Of a stretch of 64,000 bases of DNA, positions 18,615 through 27,499 are shown piece by piece (position 1 is the first letter of the stretch; every line of letters starts with the position of its first letter). Where the stretch lies: assembly GCF_937873615.1 (NCBI RefSeq), contig NZ_CALMYP010000032.1, positions 58,521-122,520 on the forward strand. The letters are read 5' to 3'. The notes below the pieces were generated by a model, which worked only from the letters and a program-made list of their open reading frames with translations, searched no databases and was not told the DNA's origin. The position numbers and the translations under genes are program-made. This DNA comes from an uncultured Paracoccus sp. (GTDB taxonomy: Bacteria > Pseudomonadota > Alphaproteobacteria > Rhodobacterales > Rhodobacteraceae).

Positions 18615-18856
18615 CCGAAATCGACGCGCGCGGGCTGCTTTGCCCCCTGCCCGTCCTGCGCCTGCGCAAGGTGCTGATGGCGCTGCCCGTGGGCAGCCGC
18701 GTCGCCCTGATCGCCACCGACCGCATGGCTGCCGTGGACGTACCGCATTTCTGCGCCGAGGGCGGGCATGAACTGGTCTCGGTCACCGAACTGGACGGCG
18801 CCACCCGCTACGAGGTGATGCGCGGCGAGGCCTTCGCCTGCCGCGCGGAAGCCTAA
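18611..18856 (+). CDS. TusA-family sulfur carrier protein
   Basis: This is an 81-residue TusA/YedF-type protein. The hallmark CPxP motif is RGLLCPLPVLRLRK with the acceptor Cys11. TusA proteins relay persulfide sulfur to tRNA thiolation, molybdenum cofactor or oxidative sulfur pathways; the C-terminal half here (DRMAAVDVPHFC) is typical. The ATG overlaps the DUF2478 gene (ATGA). Its stop codon overlaps the convergent maeB stop, leaving no room for a terminator. Confidence 0.82.
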   Translation: MTEIDARGLLCPLPVLRLRKVLMALPVGSRVALIATDRMAAVDVPHFCAEGGHELVSVTELDGATRYEVMRGEAFACRAEA

Positions 18857-21132
18857 CGCACCTGACCCAGCCGCCCCGCCGCGATGGCGGCCATGTTCAG
18901 GATGTCGCTGACCGTCGAGGAGGTCGAACAGATCTGGATCGGCTTCGCCACCCCGGTCAGGATCGGCCCGATCACCGTCGCGCCGGCCATTTCCTGCATC
19001 AGCTTCACCGAGATCGAGGCCGAATGCCGCGCCGGCACGACCAGCACATTGGCCGGGCCGGTCAGCCGCGAGAAGGGATATTTCGCCGCCTGCTCCATGT
19101 TCAGCGCGACATCCACGGTCATCTCGCCCTCATATTCGAAATCGACCCGGCGGGCGTCGAGGACATGGGTGCCCTCGGCCATCTTCTCGGCCCGCTCGCT
19201 GACCGGATAGCCGAAATTCGAGAATGACAGGAAGGCCACGCGCGGGTCGAGACCCAGATGCCGCGCCACATGGGCACCGCGCACGGCGATATCGGCGAGA
19301 TCCTCGGCCTCGGGCCATTCATGGACCAGCGTATCGCCGATCAGCACGATCCGGCCCTTGTGCAGCACCGCCGTGATGCCGACCGCTCCGTCCTGCGGCC
19401 GCACGTCGAAGACCTGCCCGATCTGGGCCAGCACATGCGCGTTCTTGCGGGTCGCACCGGTCACCAGCCCGTCGCCATGGCCATGGGCCAGCATCAGCGC
19501 GGCGAAGATATGGCGGTCGCGATTGACCTCCTTATGGGCGTCCTCGCGGTCGACGCCCTTGCGCTGAAGGCGGGCGTAAAGGAAATCGTGATAGGCATCG
19601 AGATGGCGGGTGGTGGCGGCGCTGACGATGGAAAGCTCGCGCACCGCATCGCCCAGACCCGCCGCTTCCAGCTTCTCGCGCACATCGGCCTCGCGCCCGA
19701 CGACGATGGAAGACCCCATGCCGCCCCGCTGCCAGGCCACGGCGGCGCGCAGGACGCGCGGGTCGTCGCCCTCGGCGAAGATCATCCGGGCCTGGGTCGA
19801 GCGCGCGCGGGCATGGATACCCTGCAGGATCGCCGCCGTCGGGTCCATCCGGGCCTGAAGCGCGTGGCGGTAAGCCTCCATGTCGATGATCGGGCGGCGG
19901 GCAACGCCGGTATCCATGCCGGCCTTCGCCACGGCGGGCGGGATGACGTGGATCAGGCGCGGATCGAAGGGCGTCGGGATGATGTAATCGCGGCCGAATT
20001 GCAGCTTGCGGCCGTAAGCGATGGCGACCTCGTCCGGCACATCCTCGCGCGCCAGTTCCGCCAGAGCACGGGCGCAGGCGATCTTCATCTCGTCATTGAT
20101 GGCGCGGGCATGGATATCGAGCGCGCCCCGGAACAGGTAGGGGAAGCCCAGCACGTTGTTGACCTGATTCGGATAGTCGCTGCGCCCGGTCGCCACGATG
20201 GCATCGGGGCGGACGGCATGGGCGTCTTCCGGCGTGATCTCGGGGTCGGGATTGGCCATGGCGAAGATCACCGGGTTTTCGGCCATGGTCTCGACCATCT
20301 CGGGCGTCACCGCGCCCTTGGCCGAGACGCCGAGGAAGACATCGGCACCCTTCATCGCCTCGTCCAGCGTGCGGGCCTCGGTGACCACGGCATGGGCCGA
20401 TTTCCACTGGTTCATGCCCTCGGTCCGGCCCTGCCAGATGACGCCCTTGGTGTCGCACATGATGCAGTTCTCATGCCGTGCGCCCATCGCCTTCAGCAGT
20501 TCCAGACAGGCGATACCGGCGGCCCCGGCGCCGTTCAGCACGATCTTCACATCGCCGATCTTCTTGCCCGACAGTTCCAGCGCATTGATCAGCCCGGCCG
20601 CGCAGATCACCGCCGTGCCGTGCTGGTCGTCGTGGAAAACTGGGATATCCATCATCTCCTTCAGCCGGCTTTCGATGATGAAGCATTCCGGGGCCTTGAT
20701 GTCTTCGAGGTTGATGCCGCCGAAGCTCGGCCCCATCAGGCGCACGGCATTGACGATCTCGTCCGGGTCTTCGGTGTCGAGTTCGATATCGATGGCATTC
20801 ACATCGGCGAAGCGCTTGAAGAGCACCGCCTTGCCCTCCATCACCGGCTTCGAAGCCAGCGCACCGAGGTTTCCCATCCCGAGGATCGCGGTCCCGTTCG
20901 AGATCACCGCGACGAGATTGCCCTTGGTCGTATAGTCGTAAGCAGTCTCGGGCCGGTCGGCGATGGCCTGCACCGGCACCGCGACGCCGGGGCTGTAGGC
21001 CAGCGACAGGTCACGCTGCGTCGCCATCGGCGTCGAGGGCACCACGTCGAATTTCCCCGGCCGGGGCTCCATGTGATAGGACAGCGCCTCTTCGGGCGTG
21101 ATGCGGGCGGTGCGGGGTTTGTGGTCGCTCAT
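18853..21132 (-). CDS. maeB: NADP-dependent malic enzyme (malic-Pta fusion)
   Basis: This 759-residue product joins an N-terminal malic enzyme to a C-terminal phosphotransacetylase-like domain, the MaeB architecture. The malic part (about 1-430) shows YSPGVAVP, HDDQHGTA and the Rossmann LNGAGAAGIACL motif. The Pta-like part (about 435-759) ends with GVAKPIQICSTSSTVSDI. It decarboxylates malate to pyruvate with NADP; the Pta-like domain is usually regulatory (acetyl-CoA inhibition) rather than catalytic. ATG 21132 is chosen for the excellent GGAGGA ribosome site, over an in-frame start at 21153. Confidence 0.93.
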   Translation of the reverse strand: MSDHKPRTARITPEEALSYHMEPRPGKFDVVPSTPMATQRDLSLAYSPGVAVPVQAIADRPETAYDYTTKGNLVAVISNGTAILGMGNLGALASKPVMEGKAVLFKRFADVNAIDIELDTEDPDEIVNAVRLMGPSFGGINLEDIKAPECFIIESRLKEMMDIPVFHDDQHGTAVICAAGLINALELSGKKIGDVKIVLNGAGAAGIACLELLKAMGARHENCIMCDTKGVIWQGRTEGMNQWKSAHAVVTEARTLDEAMKGADVFLGVSAKGAVTPEMVETMAENPVIFAMANPDPEITPEDAHAVRPDAIVATGRSDYPNQVNNVLGFPYLFRGALDIHARAINDEMKIACARALAELAREDVPDEVAIAYGRKLQFGRDYIIPTPFDPRLIHVIPPAVAKAGMDTGVARRPIIDMEAYRHALQARMDPTAAILQGIHARARSTQARMIFAEGDDPRVLRAAVAWQRGGMGSSIVVGREADVREKLEAAGLGDAVRELSIVSAATTRHLDAYHDFLYARLQRKGVDREDAHKEVNRDRHIFAALMLAHGHGDGLVTGATRKNAHVLAQIGQVFDVRPQDGAVGITAVLHKGRIVLIGDTLVHEWPEAEDLADIAVRGAHVARHLGLDPRVAFLSFSNFGYPVSERAEKMAEGTHVLDARRVDFEYEGEMTVDVALNMEQAAKYPFSRLTGPANVLVVPARHSASISVKLMQEMAGATVIGPILTGVAKPIQICSTSSTVSDILNMAAIAAGRLGQVR

Positions 21133-21184
21133 CGGTCCTCCGGCCTTGGTCACGCCTCTTTAGGCGGTGGGCCGGGGGCGTCAA

Positions 21185-24100
21185 TCAGTTTGCGCCATCA
21201 TCCTGCGGCGGCCTGACCCGGAAGACGGCACAGTAAAGCGCCGGCACGAACAGCAGCGTGATCAGCGTGCCGGCGATGATGCCGCCCATCATCGCATAGG
21301 CCATCGGACCCCAGAACACCTGCCGGGCAATCGGAATGAGCGCGAGGCTGGCCGCCGCCGCCGTCAGCAGGATCGGGCGTGCGCGGCTGTCCGAGGCCTC
21401 GAACACCGCACGCCAGCGGTCATGGCCATGGGCGATCAGGTTCTGCACCTCATGGACGAGGATGATGGAGTTGCGGATCAGGATCCCGGCCAGTGCGAGG
21501 ATGCCGAGAATGGCGACAAAGCCCATCGGCACATTGAAGCCCACCAGCACGATGACCACCCCGATCAACCCAAGGGGGGCGGCGGCGAAGACGATGGCGG
21601 CAAGGCGGAAGCTCTGCATCTGGGCCATGATCAGCACCGCCATGGTCAGCAGCATCATCGGCACCACGGCGGCGATGGGTTCCTGACTTTCGGCAGAATT
21701 CTCGACCGTGCCGCCGACGACGATCTTCACCGTGGGCGGCAGGCCGGCCTCGAAAGTGGCGATGCTGTCGGCAAGCCCCGCCACCAGCGTCGCCGGCTGG
21801 TCGCCGCTGGCGATATCGGCCTTGACGGTCACCGTCGGCAGACCGTCGCGCTGCTGGATCAGCGGTTGTTCGGTGCCATATTCCAGCGTCGCCAGACTGG
21901 CCAGCGGGATCGGCGCGCCCGAGGCCGTGGCCAGTTGCAGGTTGCGCAGCGTATCGACCGAGCTGCGTTCGTCCGCATTGCCGCGCGCCACCACGTCGAT
22001 CAGGAATTCCCCGTCGCGCAGCTGCGTCATCGTATAGCCCGAGAACAGCATCGACAGCGCCCCGGCAATATCGGACGAGGTGACGCCCAGCCGGCGGGCC
22101 TGATCCTGACGCACCTTCAGCCGGATGGTCCGCGCCGGCTCGTTCCAGTCGAGCGCCACATCGCTCAGCCGCGGATTGGCGGCCAGGAGCGCGGCCAGCC
22201 CGCGCGCCGCGTCCAGCGTCTCCTCGATCCTGGGGCCGGTCACGCGATACTGGATCGGCTTGCCGACCGGCGGGCCGATTTCCAGGTTCTTCACATAAAG
22301 GTTCTCGCCCACGAACTCGGTCGCGGCCAGTTGGTTCAGCCGTGCCTTGACCCGGTCGCGCGCTTCAAGGTCCGGGGTCTGAATGACCAGCTGGCCCATA
22401 TGCGGGCCGGCGGTCGGCACATCCATGGCCAGCACGAAGCGCGGTGCGCCATCGCCGATATAGGAGGTCCAGAAGGACACGTCCTCGTCCTCCTCCAGAT
22501 GCGCCTCCAGCCGGTCGAAGACATCCTGCGTGGCGGCGATCGAGGCATTGTGCCGCAATTCCACATCGACCAGCACCTCGGTCCGGTCCGAGGTCGGGAA
22601 GAATTGCTGCTGGACGAATTGCATCCCCCAGATCGAGACCGCGAAGGCCGCGACCGTCACCGCGATGGTGATCCACTTGAACCGCATGGCGGCATGAAGC
22701 GCGCGGTGAAAGCCGCGCCGCAGCCAGCCCGGTCGCCCGGTCTTGTGCTTCATCGTTCTGGGCAGGAAGGTCACGCCCAGAATCGGCGCGAACAGCACCG
22801 CCACCACCCAGCTGATCACCAGCGAGACGGCGATGACCACGAAAAGCGAGAAGGTGAATTCGCCGGCATCGGAATTGTTCAGCCCGATGGGAATGAAGCC
22901 CGCCACCGTCACCAGCGTGCCGGTCAGCATCGGGAAGGCGATGGAGGTCCAGGCATAGGAGGCCGCATCGCGCCGCGTCTCGCCGATCTCCAGCCGCGAG
23001 ATCATCGTCTCGATGGCGATCATGGCATCGTCGACCAGAAGGCCGAGCGCGATGATCAGCGCCCCGAGCGAGACCCGTTGCAGGGTGATGCCGTAGTAAT
23101 CGAGGAAGACGAAGGTGATCGCCAGCACCAGCGGAATGGTCATGGTCACGACCATCCCGGCCCTGAGCCCGAGGCTGATGAAGCTGACCAGCAGCACGAT
23201 GCCCACCGCCTCGACAAGCGCCTGAACGAAATGGCTGACCGCCTCGTCGACGACATGGGGCTGATCGGCGAATTTCGCCATCTCGATCCCGATCGGCAGG
23301 TCGGCGGCGACATCGGTCATCAGCCCATCGACCTGCTGGCCGAATTCCAGGATATTGCCGCCCTGCTTCATGCCGATCTGCAAGCCGATGGCAGCCTTGC
23401 CATTATAGCGAAACAGCGATTCGGGCGGGTCCTGATAGCCGCGCCGGATGGTGGCCACATCAGCGGCGTTGAAGTAACGGTCGCCGATCCGCAGGTTGAC
23501 GTTGGAAATCGAAGTCGTGGTGCTGAACTGCCCGTCGACGCGCACCAATATCCGTTCCGGCCCCGACTGGATCACCCCCGAAGGCGCGATGGCATTCTGG
23601 TTGGTCAGCGTGGCGATCACCACATCGAGGTTCAGCCCGAGTGCGGCCAGCCGCGAGGGCGAGAATTCCAGATAGATCTCCTCCTCCTGCTCGCCCAGAA
23701 GCTCGACCTTGCCGGCCAGCGGCAGCGCCTGCACCTGATCGCGGATATCGTCGACCCGGTCGCGCAATTCGCGCATCGAGAAGCCGTCAGGGGTGAAGGC
23801 ATAGACATTGCCGAAGACATCGCCGAAATTGTCGTTGAACTGGAAGCCTGTGAATTCCTGCGGAAAATCGGGCCGGATATCGGACATCATCAGCCGCACC
23901 CGCTTCCAGACCTCGGGCACCTCGGGGCCTTTCACGGTCGGCAACAGCTCGACATAGACCACGCTTTGTCCCGGCATGGTGACCGAGCGGGTCAGTTTCA
24001 GCTCGTCCAGCTCTTCCAGCTTGTTCTCGATCCGCTTGGTGATCTGGTCCAGCGTCTCGTCGATGGTCGCACCGGGCAGCGCCGCGGCGATCACCATGGT

Positions 24101-24247
24101 CTTGATGGTGAAATTCGGGTCTTCCTCGCGCCCGAGATTGAGATAGGAAATCGTCCCAGCCAGCATCGAGACGATGAGCAGGAACCAGACGAAGCTGCGA
24201 TGCTTCAGCGCCCAGTCGGACAGGTTGAAACCGCGCGGTCGCCTCAT
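21185..24247 (-). CDS. RND efflux permease
   Basis: This is a 1020-residue RND-superfamily permease of the HAE1-like group. The N-terminal helix (about 15-35), two large periplasmic loops and twelve expected helices are visible. TM4 carries the proton-relay pair in ALGLLVDDAMIAIETM. The protein starts one codon before the stop of the upstream adaptor gene (4-bp overlap), so it forms one operon with two tandem adaptors. No outer-membrane channel gene is adjacent. Substrate not inferable. Confidence 0.88.
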   Translation of the reverse strand: MRRPRGFNLSDWALKHRSFVWFLLIVSMLAGTISYLNLGREEDPNFTIKTMVIAAALPGATIDETLDQITKRIENKLEELDELKLTRSVTMPGQSVVYVELLPTVKGPEVPEVWKRVRLMMSDIRPDFPQEFTGFQFNDNFGDVFGNVYAFTPDGFSMRELRDRVDDIRDQVQALPLAGKVELLGEQEEEIYLEFSPSRLAALGLNLDVVIATLTNQNAIAPSGVIQSGPERILVRVDGQFSTTTSISNVNLRIGDRYFNAADVATIRRGYQDPPESLFRYNGKAAIGLQIGMKQGGNILEFGQQVDGLMTDVAADLPIGIEMAKFADQPHVVDEAVSHFVQALVEAVGIVLLVSFISLGLRAGMVVTMTIPLVLAITFVFLDYYGITLQRVSLGALIIALGLLVDDAMIAIETMISRLEIGETRRDAASYAWTSIAFPMLTGTLVTVAGFIPIGLNNSDAGEFTFSLFVVIAVSLVISWVVAVLFAPILGVTFLPRTMKHKTGRPGWLRRGFHRALHAAMRFKWITIAVTVAAFAVSIWGMQFVQQQFFPTSDRTEVLVDVELRHNASIAATQDVFDRLEAHLEEDEDVSFWTSYIGDGAPRFVLAMDVPTAGPHMGQLVIQTPDLEARDRVKARLNQLAATEFVGENLYVKNLEIGPPVGKPIQYRVTGPRIEETLDAARGLAALLAANPRLSDVALDWNEPARTIRLKVRQDQARRLGVTSSDIAGALSMLFSGYTMTQLRDGEFLIDVVARGNADERSSVDTLRNLQLATASGAPIPLASLATLEYGTEQPLIQQRDGLPTVTVKADIASGDQPATLVAGLADSIATFEAGLPPTVKIVVGGTVENSAESQEPIAAVVPMMLLTMAVLIMAQMQSFRLAAIVFAAAPLGLIGVVIVLVGFNVPMGFVAILGILALAGILIRNSIILVHEVQNLIAHGHDRWRAVFEASDSRARPILLTAAAASLALIPIARQVFWGPMAYAMMGGIIAGTLITLLFVPALYCAVFRVRPPQDDGAN

Positions 24248-25338
24248 GGCTCGACCCTTCTGCCGACGGGCTGGCCCTCGCTCAGGGAATGGACGCCGCG
24301 AATGACCACCTCGTCGCCGGCGCTGATGCCGGAAATGATCTGCGCCTGCCCATCGACAAAGGCGGCGATGGTGACGCGGTGTTCGCTGACATGCGCGACC
24401 TCGCCCTCGCGGGTCACGACCCAGACCGTCGGCGCGACATCGCTGCCGGCAATGGCCACGGCGGGCAGGGTCAGCACCGCGCCCGGCGCATCGGCGCGCT
24501 GTGCGCGGATCAGCGCGTTCAGGCGGAACTCGGCCGCATTATCCATGGTCAGGTGCAGCCGGCGGGTGCGCGTAGCGGCATCGGCCAAGGGGTCGATGCG
24601 GTTGACCCGGCCGGTGGTGGCGGTCTCGGGGTCGGATTCCAGCCAGATCGAGACCTCGGTGCCAACGGGCTGTCCGACCACCGCCGATTCCGGCAGGTCG
24701 ATCACCGCTTCCAGGCTGTCCACGTCCGACAGCGTCAGCACCGGCGTGCCGGCACTGATCACGGCCCCGGCATTCTCGAACACCGCCGAAACAACCCCGT
24801 CGAAAGGTGCCGCCAGCCGGGCGAAGCCCTCGGCATCCTCGGCCCGCAGCAGTTCCGAGCGGGCCTGATCCAGCCCGGCCTCGGCAAGTTTCAACGAACG
24901 CTCGGCCTGTTCCAGCTGCGCCTTGCTCGCGACGCGGCGGTTGAACAGGTCGTCGGCGCGCTTGGCCGCCACCTGCGCGGTTTCCAGCGTCACCTCGGCA
25001 TTCTCGACGGCGGCACGGGCGGCGCGCACATTATCCTGCAGATCGTCGGGCTTCAACTCGGCCAGAACATCGCCGGTCGCGACCCGGTCGCCGACATCCA
25101 CCGGCCGCGCCGAAAGCGTGCCGAGCGTCTGGAAGCCCAGCCGAACCTCGGTCCCGGCCACGACCACACCGGGAAAGCTGCGCCGCTCTGAGGGGATGTC
25201 GCGCAGGATCGTCGAGACGACCGGACGCGGGGGGCCATTGTCGGGGGTCTCGGCATGACCGGCCCAGGGCAGTTGGAAGGCCGCCAGGGGCAGCGGGGTC
25301 GCAAGCGCAACCAGCACAAGGGAACACCGCAAAACCAT
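24244..25338 (-). CDS. RND periplasmic adaptor (HlyD family), second of two
   Basis: This 364-residue membrane-fusion protein has an N-terminal signal sequence (residues 1-20). A lipoyl half-motif lies near 60-95 and a coiled-coil hairpin at about 100-170. The second lipoyl half is FARLAAPFDGVVSAV, and beta-barrel and membrane-proximal domains follow. It links the RND permease to an outer-membrane channel. It abuts the first adaptor (stop and start share a base at 25338) and overlaps the permease gene by 4 bp. Confidence 0.86.
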   Translation of the reverse strand: MVLRCSLVLVALATPLPLAAFQLPWAGHAETPDNGPPRPVVSTILRDIPSERRSFPGVVVAGTEVRLGFQTLGTLSARPVDVGDRVATGDVLAELKPDDLQDNVRAARAAVENAEVTLETAQVAAKRADDLFNRRVASKAQLEQAERSLKLAEAGLDQARSELLRAEDAEGFARLAAPFDGVVSAVFENAGAVISAGTPVLTLSDVDSLEAVIDLPESAVVGQPVGTEVSIWLESDPETATTGRVNRIDPLADAATRTRRLHLTMDNAAEFRLNALIRAQRADAPGAVLTLPAVAIAGSDVAPTVWVVTREGEVAHVSEHRVTIAAFVDGQAQIISGISAGDEVVIRGVHSLSEGQPVGRRVEP

Positions 25339-26420
25339 CAGCGGTCGGCCCCCGCATCGGCAATTTCCCGACCCGGAAACAGCAATTGAGAGCCGGCGCC
25401 GACGACGATCTCGCCATCCTCGACCCCTCCTGAAAGCAGGACCGTGCTATCATCGAAACGCGCGATCTCAACCTCGCGCAGCTCGCTGGTACCGGCATCG
25501 CTTACCACCCAGACGGCGGGCTTGCCGCCGGTCGAGGTCAGCGCCGTCCACGGCACCTCGACCGCACGCCCGATGCCAAGCGTCATTTCACCCCGGACCG
25601 AAGCGCCAAGCAGCGCCACATCGTCCGGCGCATCCTCGACCCGTGCCCGCAACCTGACCGAGCCGGTGGTGGCGTCGATCAGCGGCGAAATCTCGGTGAT
25701 CCGCGCCGTCATCGGCGGCGCGCTGACATCGAACATGGTCAGCGCCACCGGGTTGCCCATCGCATCGCCCAGATTAGGCAGGTCCGGGGTCATGAAGACC
25801 GCCTCGATCCCGCCCAGGCCCGCCAGAGACAGCACCGCCTGCGCCTCGCCCACGACCTGCCCCGGCTCGCCATTGCGGGCGGTCACCACACCGTCGAAGG
25901 GCGCAAAAAGCGAAGTATCCTCAACCGAGCGGCGGGTCTGATCGAGTGCACTGGCAGCCCGCTTGCTGGCCGCCTCGGCCTCGCTCAGCGCCCGGCGGGC
26001 CTCATCGCGGGCGGCGCGGGTGCCGACGCCGCGATCCAGAAGCGCCTGCGCACGATCCGCCGCCTGCCGCGCCTGGTTCTCGGCGGCGCGGGTCGAATCC
26101 ACAGTCGCAAGCGCCGCCTTCTGCGCCTGCTCGGCCTGCAACGAATCGACCTGCGCCAGAACCTGCCCGGCCAGGAAACGGTCGCCTTCGCTGACCAGAA
26201 CCTCGATGATCTTGCCGCCCTCACGAAAGCCGATATCGAGGCTGACCAAAGGTTCCAGCGTGCCGGTCAGGCGCACTTCGGTGCCCATTTCGCGCAGCGC
26301 CGCCTTGACGAACTCGACGTTCAGAACCTCTTGGGAAAGCGCGTTACCCGCCATAAGCAGGGAAGCCATGGCACAAATAGCAAATGGCGCTCGTCCCGGT
26401 CGCAGATCGGAAAACATCAT
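25338..26420 (-). CDS. RND periplasmic adaptor (HlyD family), first of two
   Basis: This 360-residue adaptor has a hydrophobic signal region (about 12-29, ending NALSQ). A lipoyl half-motif follows (GKIIEVLVSEGDRF), then an Ala-rich coiled coil (about 95-165), DTSLFAPFDGVVTARNGEPG as the second lipoyl half, and a beta-barrel. It is only moderately like its neighbour, so it is not a recent duplicate. A ribosome site (AAGGAG) lies 11 bases before the first of two ATGs. The 26421-26596 region upstream is shared with divergent arfB and must hold both promoters. Confidence 0.86.
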   Translation of the reverse strand: MMFSDLRPGRAPFAICAMASLLMAGNALSQEVLNVEFVKAALREMGTEVRLTGTLEPLVSLDIGFREGGKIIEVLVSEGDRFLAGQVLAQVDSLQAEQAQKAALATVDSTRAAENQARQAADRAQALLDRGVGTRAARDEARRALSEAEAASKRAASALDQTRRSVEDTSLFAPFDGVVTARNGEPGQVVGEAQAVLSLAGLGGIEAVFMTPDLPNLGDAMGNPVALTMFDVSAPPMTARITEISPLIDATTGSVRLRARVEDAPDDVALLGASVRGEMTLGIGRAVEVPWTALTSTGGKPAVWVVSDAGTSELREVEIARFDDSTVLLSGGVEDGEIVVGAGSQLLFPGREIADAGADR

Positions 26421-26596
26421 CGTCGCAAAAGCTCCTTGGGCATGATTGCCCCAATTCGCCGGCAGGGAAAAGTGGCGTGCGGCAAAGGTTTCGTTACGTC
26501 AACGCCACAGAAGCCCTTTAGGTTTACCGGCGGTTTGAACTTTCGTAAGGCTTCGCGCGTAATATTCCGTAGTGATAAGAGGCAGGCATAAGGCAG

Positions 26597-27022
26597 ATGT
26601 TGCGGATCACAGATCAGATCGCCATCGAGGAATGGGAGCTTGTGGAAAGCTTCACCCGGGCGCAGGGTCCGGGCGGGCAGCATGTGAACAAGGTCGCCTC
26701 GGCGGTGGAACTGCGTTTCGAGGCCGCGCGCTCGCCCAACCTGCCCGATCCGGTGAAGAACCGCCTGAGACGGCTGGCCGGGCGTCGCTGGACGCAGGAC
26801 GGTGCCATCGTCATCCTCGCGCAGGAAACGCGCAGCCAGTTGCGCAACCGGGAACTGGCGCGCGAGCGGCTGGCCGATCTGATCCGCCGCGCCACGGTGG
26901 CGCCGAAGCGCCGCATCGCCACCAAGCCCACCGCCGGCAGTCAGCGGCGCAGGCTGGCCGGCAAGACGCAGCGCGGTCAGGTCAAGGCCTTGCGCGGGCG
27001 CGTCGATCAGGGCGAAGAATGA
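26597..27022 (+). CDS. arfB: alternative ribosome-rescue factor ArfB/YaeJ
   Basis: ArfB hydrolyses peptidyl-tRNA on ribosomes stalled without a stop codon. The 141-residue protein lacks the codon-recognition domain of RF1/RF2 and keeps the catalytic GGQ loop (AQGPGGQHVNKV, GGQ at 26-28). It ends in a long basic tail (about 105-141) of the kind that enters the mRNA channel of stalled ribosomes. It is followed 4 bp later by a Nudix gene on the same strand. Confidence 0.92.
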   Translation: MLRITDQIAIEEWELVESFTRAQGPGGQHVNKVASAVELRFEAARSPNLPDPVKNRLRRLAGRRWTQDGAIVILAQETRSQLRNRELARERLADLIRRATVAPKRRIATKPTAGSQRRRLAGKTQRGQVKALRGRVDQGEE

Positions 27023-27026
27023 CCTG

Positions 27027-27461
27027 ATGCGCGACGTTCTGGGAAAGATACTCGGCAAACGTCCGCCGGTGATGCAGGTGGCGGCGCTCTGCCTCGATCC
27101 GAAGACCGGCAAGGTGCTGTTGATCACCAGCCGCGGCACCAAGCGCTGGATCATCCCGAAGGGCTGGCCGATGAGCGGGCGCAGCGCCGCCGGTGCCGCC
27201 CTGCGCGAAGCCTGGGAAGAGGCCGGCGTGCGCGGCAAGGCGCAGGAGAAGCCGGTCGGCCAGTTCGCCTATAACAAGCGTCAGGGCCGCGGCTTCAGCA
27301 TCCCGATCAATGTGCAGGTCTATCTGATCCCGGTCACTGCACTGGATAACGAGTTCCCCGAGGCCAGCGAACGCAAGCGGAAGTGGTTCACCCCCGCCGA
27401 AGCGGCCGACCTGGTCGACGAAGACGGGCTGAAAGACCTGCTGCGGAATTTCACCCCCTGA
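27027..27461 (+). CDS. Nudix hydrolase
   Basis: The 144-residue product has a Nudix box, GWPMSGRSAAGAALREAWEEAGV at about 46-68 (given here only by its key parts: Gly46, REAWEEAGV at 60-68). The first Glu of the usual GX5EX7REUXEEXGU is replaced by Arg, but the metal-binding REAWEE core is intact. The PKGWPM context resembles diphosphoinositol/diadenosine polyphosphate hydrolases of Alphaproteobacteria. Substrate unknown. It lies 4 bp after arfB and 38 bp before the phosphate permease. Confidence 0.85.
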   Translation: MRDVLGKILGKRPPVMQVAALCLDPKTGKVLLITSRGTKRWIIPKGWPMSGRSAAGAALREAWEEAGVRGKAQEKPVGQFAYNKRQGRGFSIPINVQVYLIPVTALDNEFPEASERKRKWFTPAEAADLVDEDGLKDLLRNFTP

Positions 27462-27499
27462 GCCGAATTGGACAGCTTGTCGCAGCCCGCCAAAGCCCT

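Noticed and set aside
21167-24868. 1233-codon plus-strand frame across the RND permease
   Set aside because: It is a compositional shadow: rich in His/Arg/Gly/Gln with no domain, while the minus strand encodes a full-length permease.
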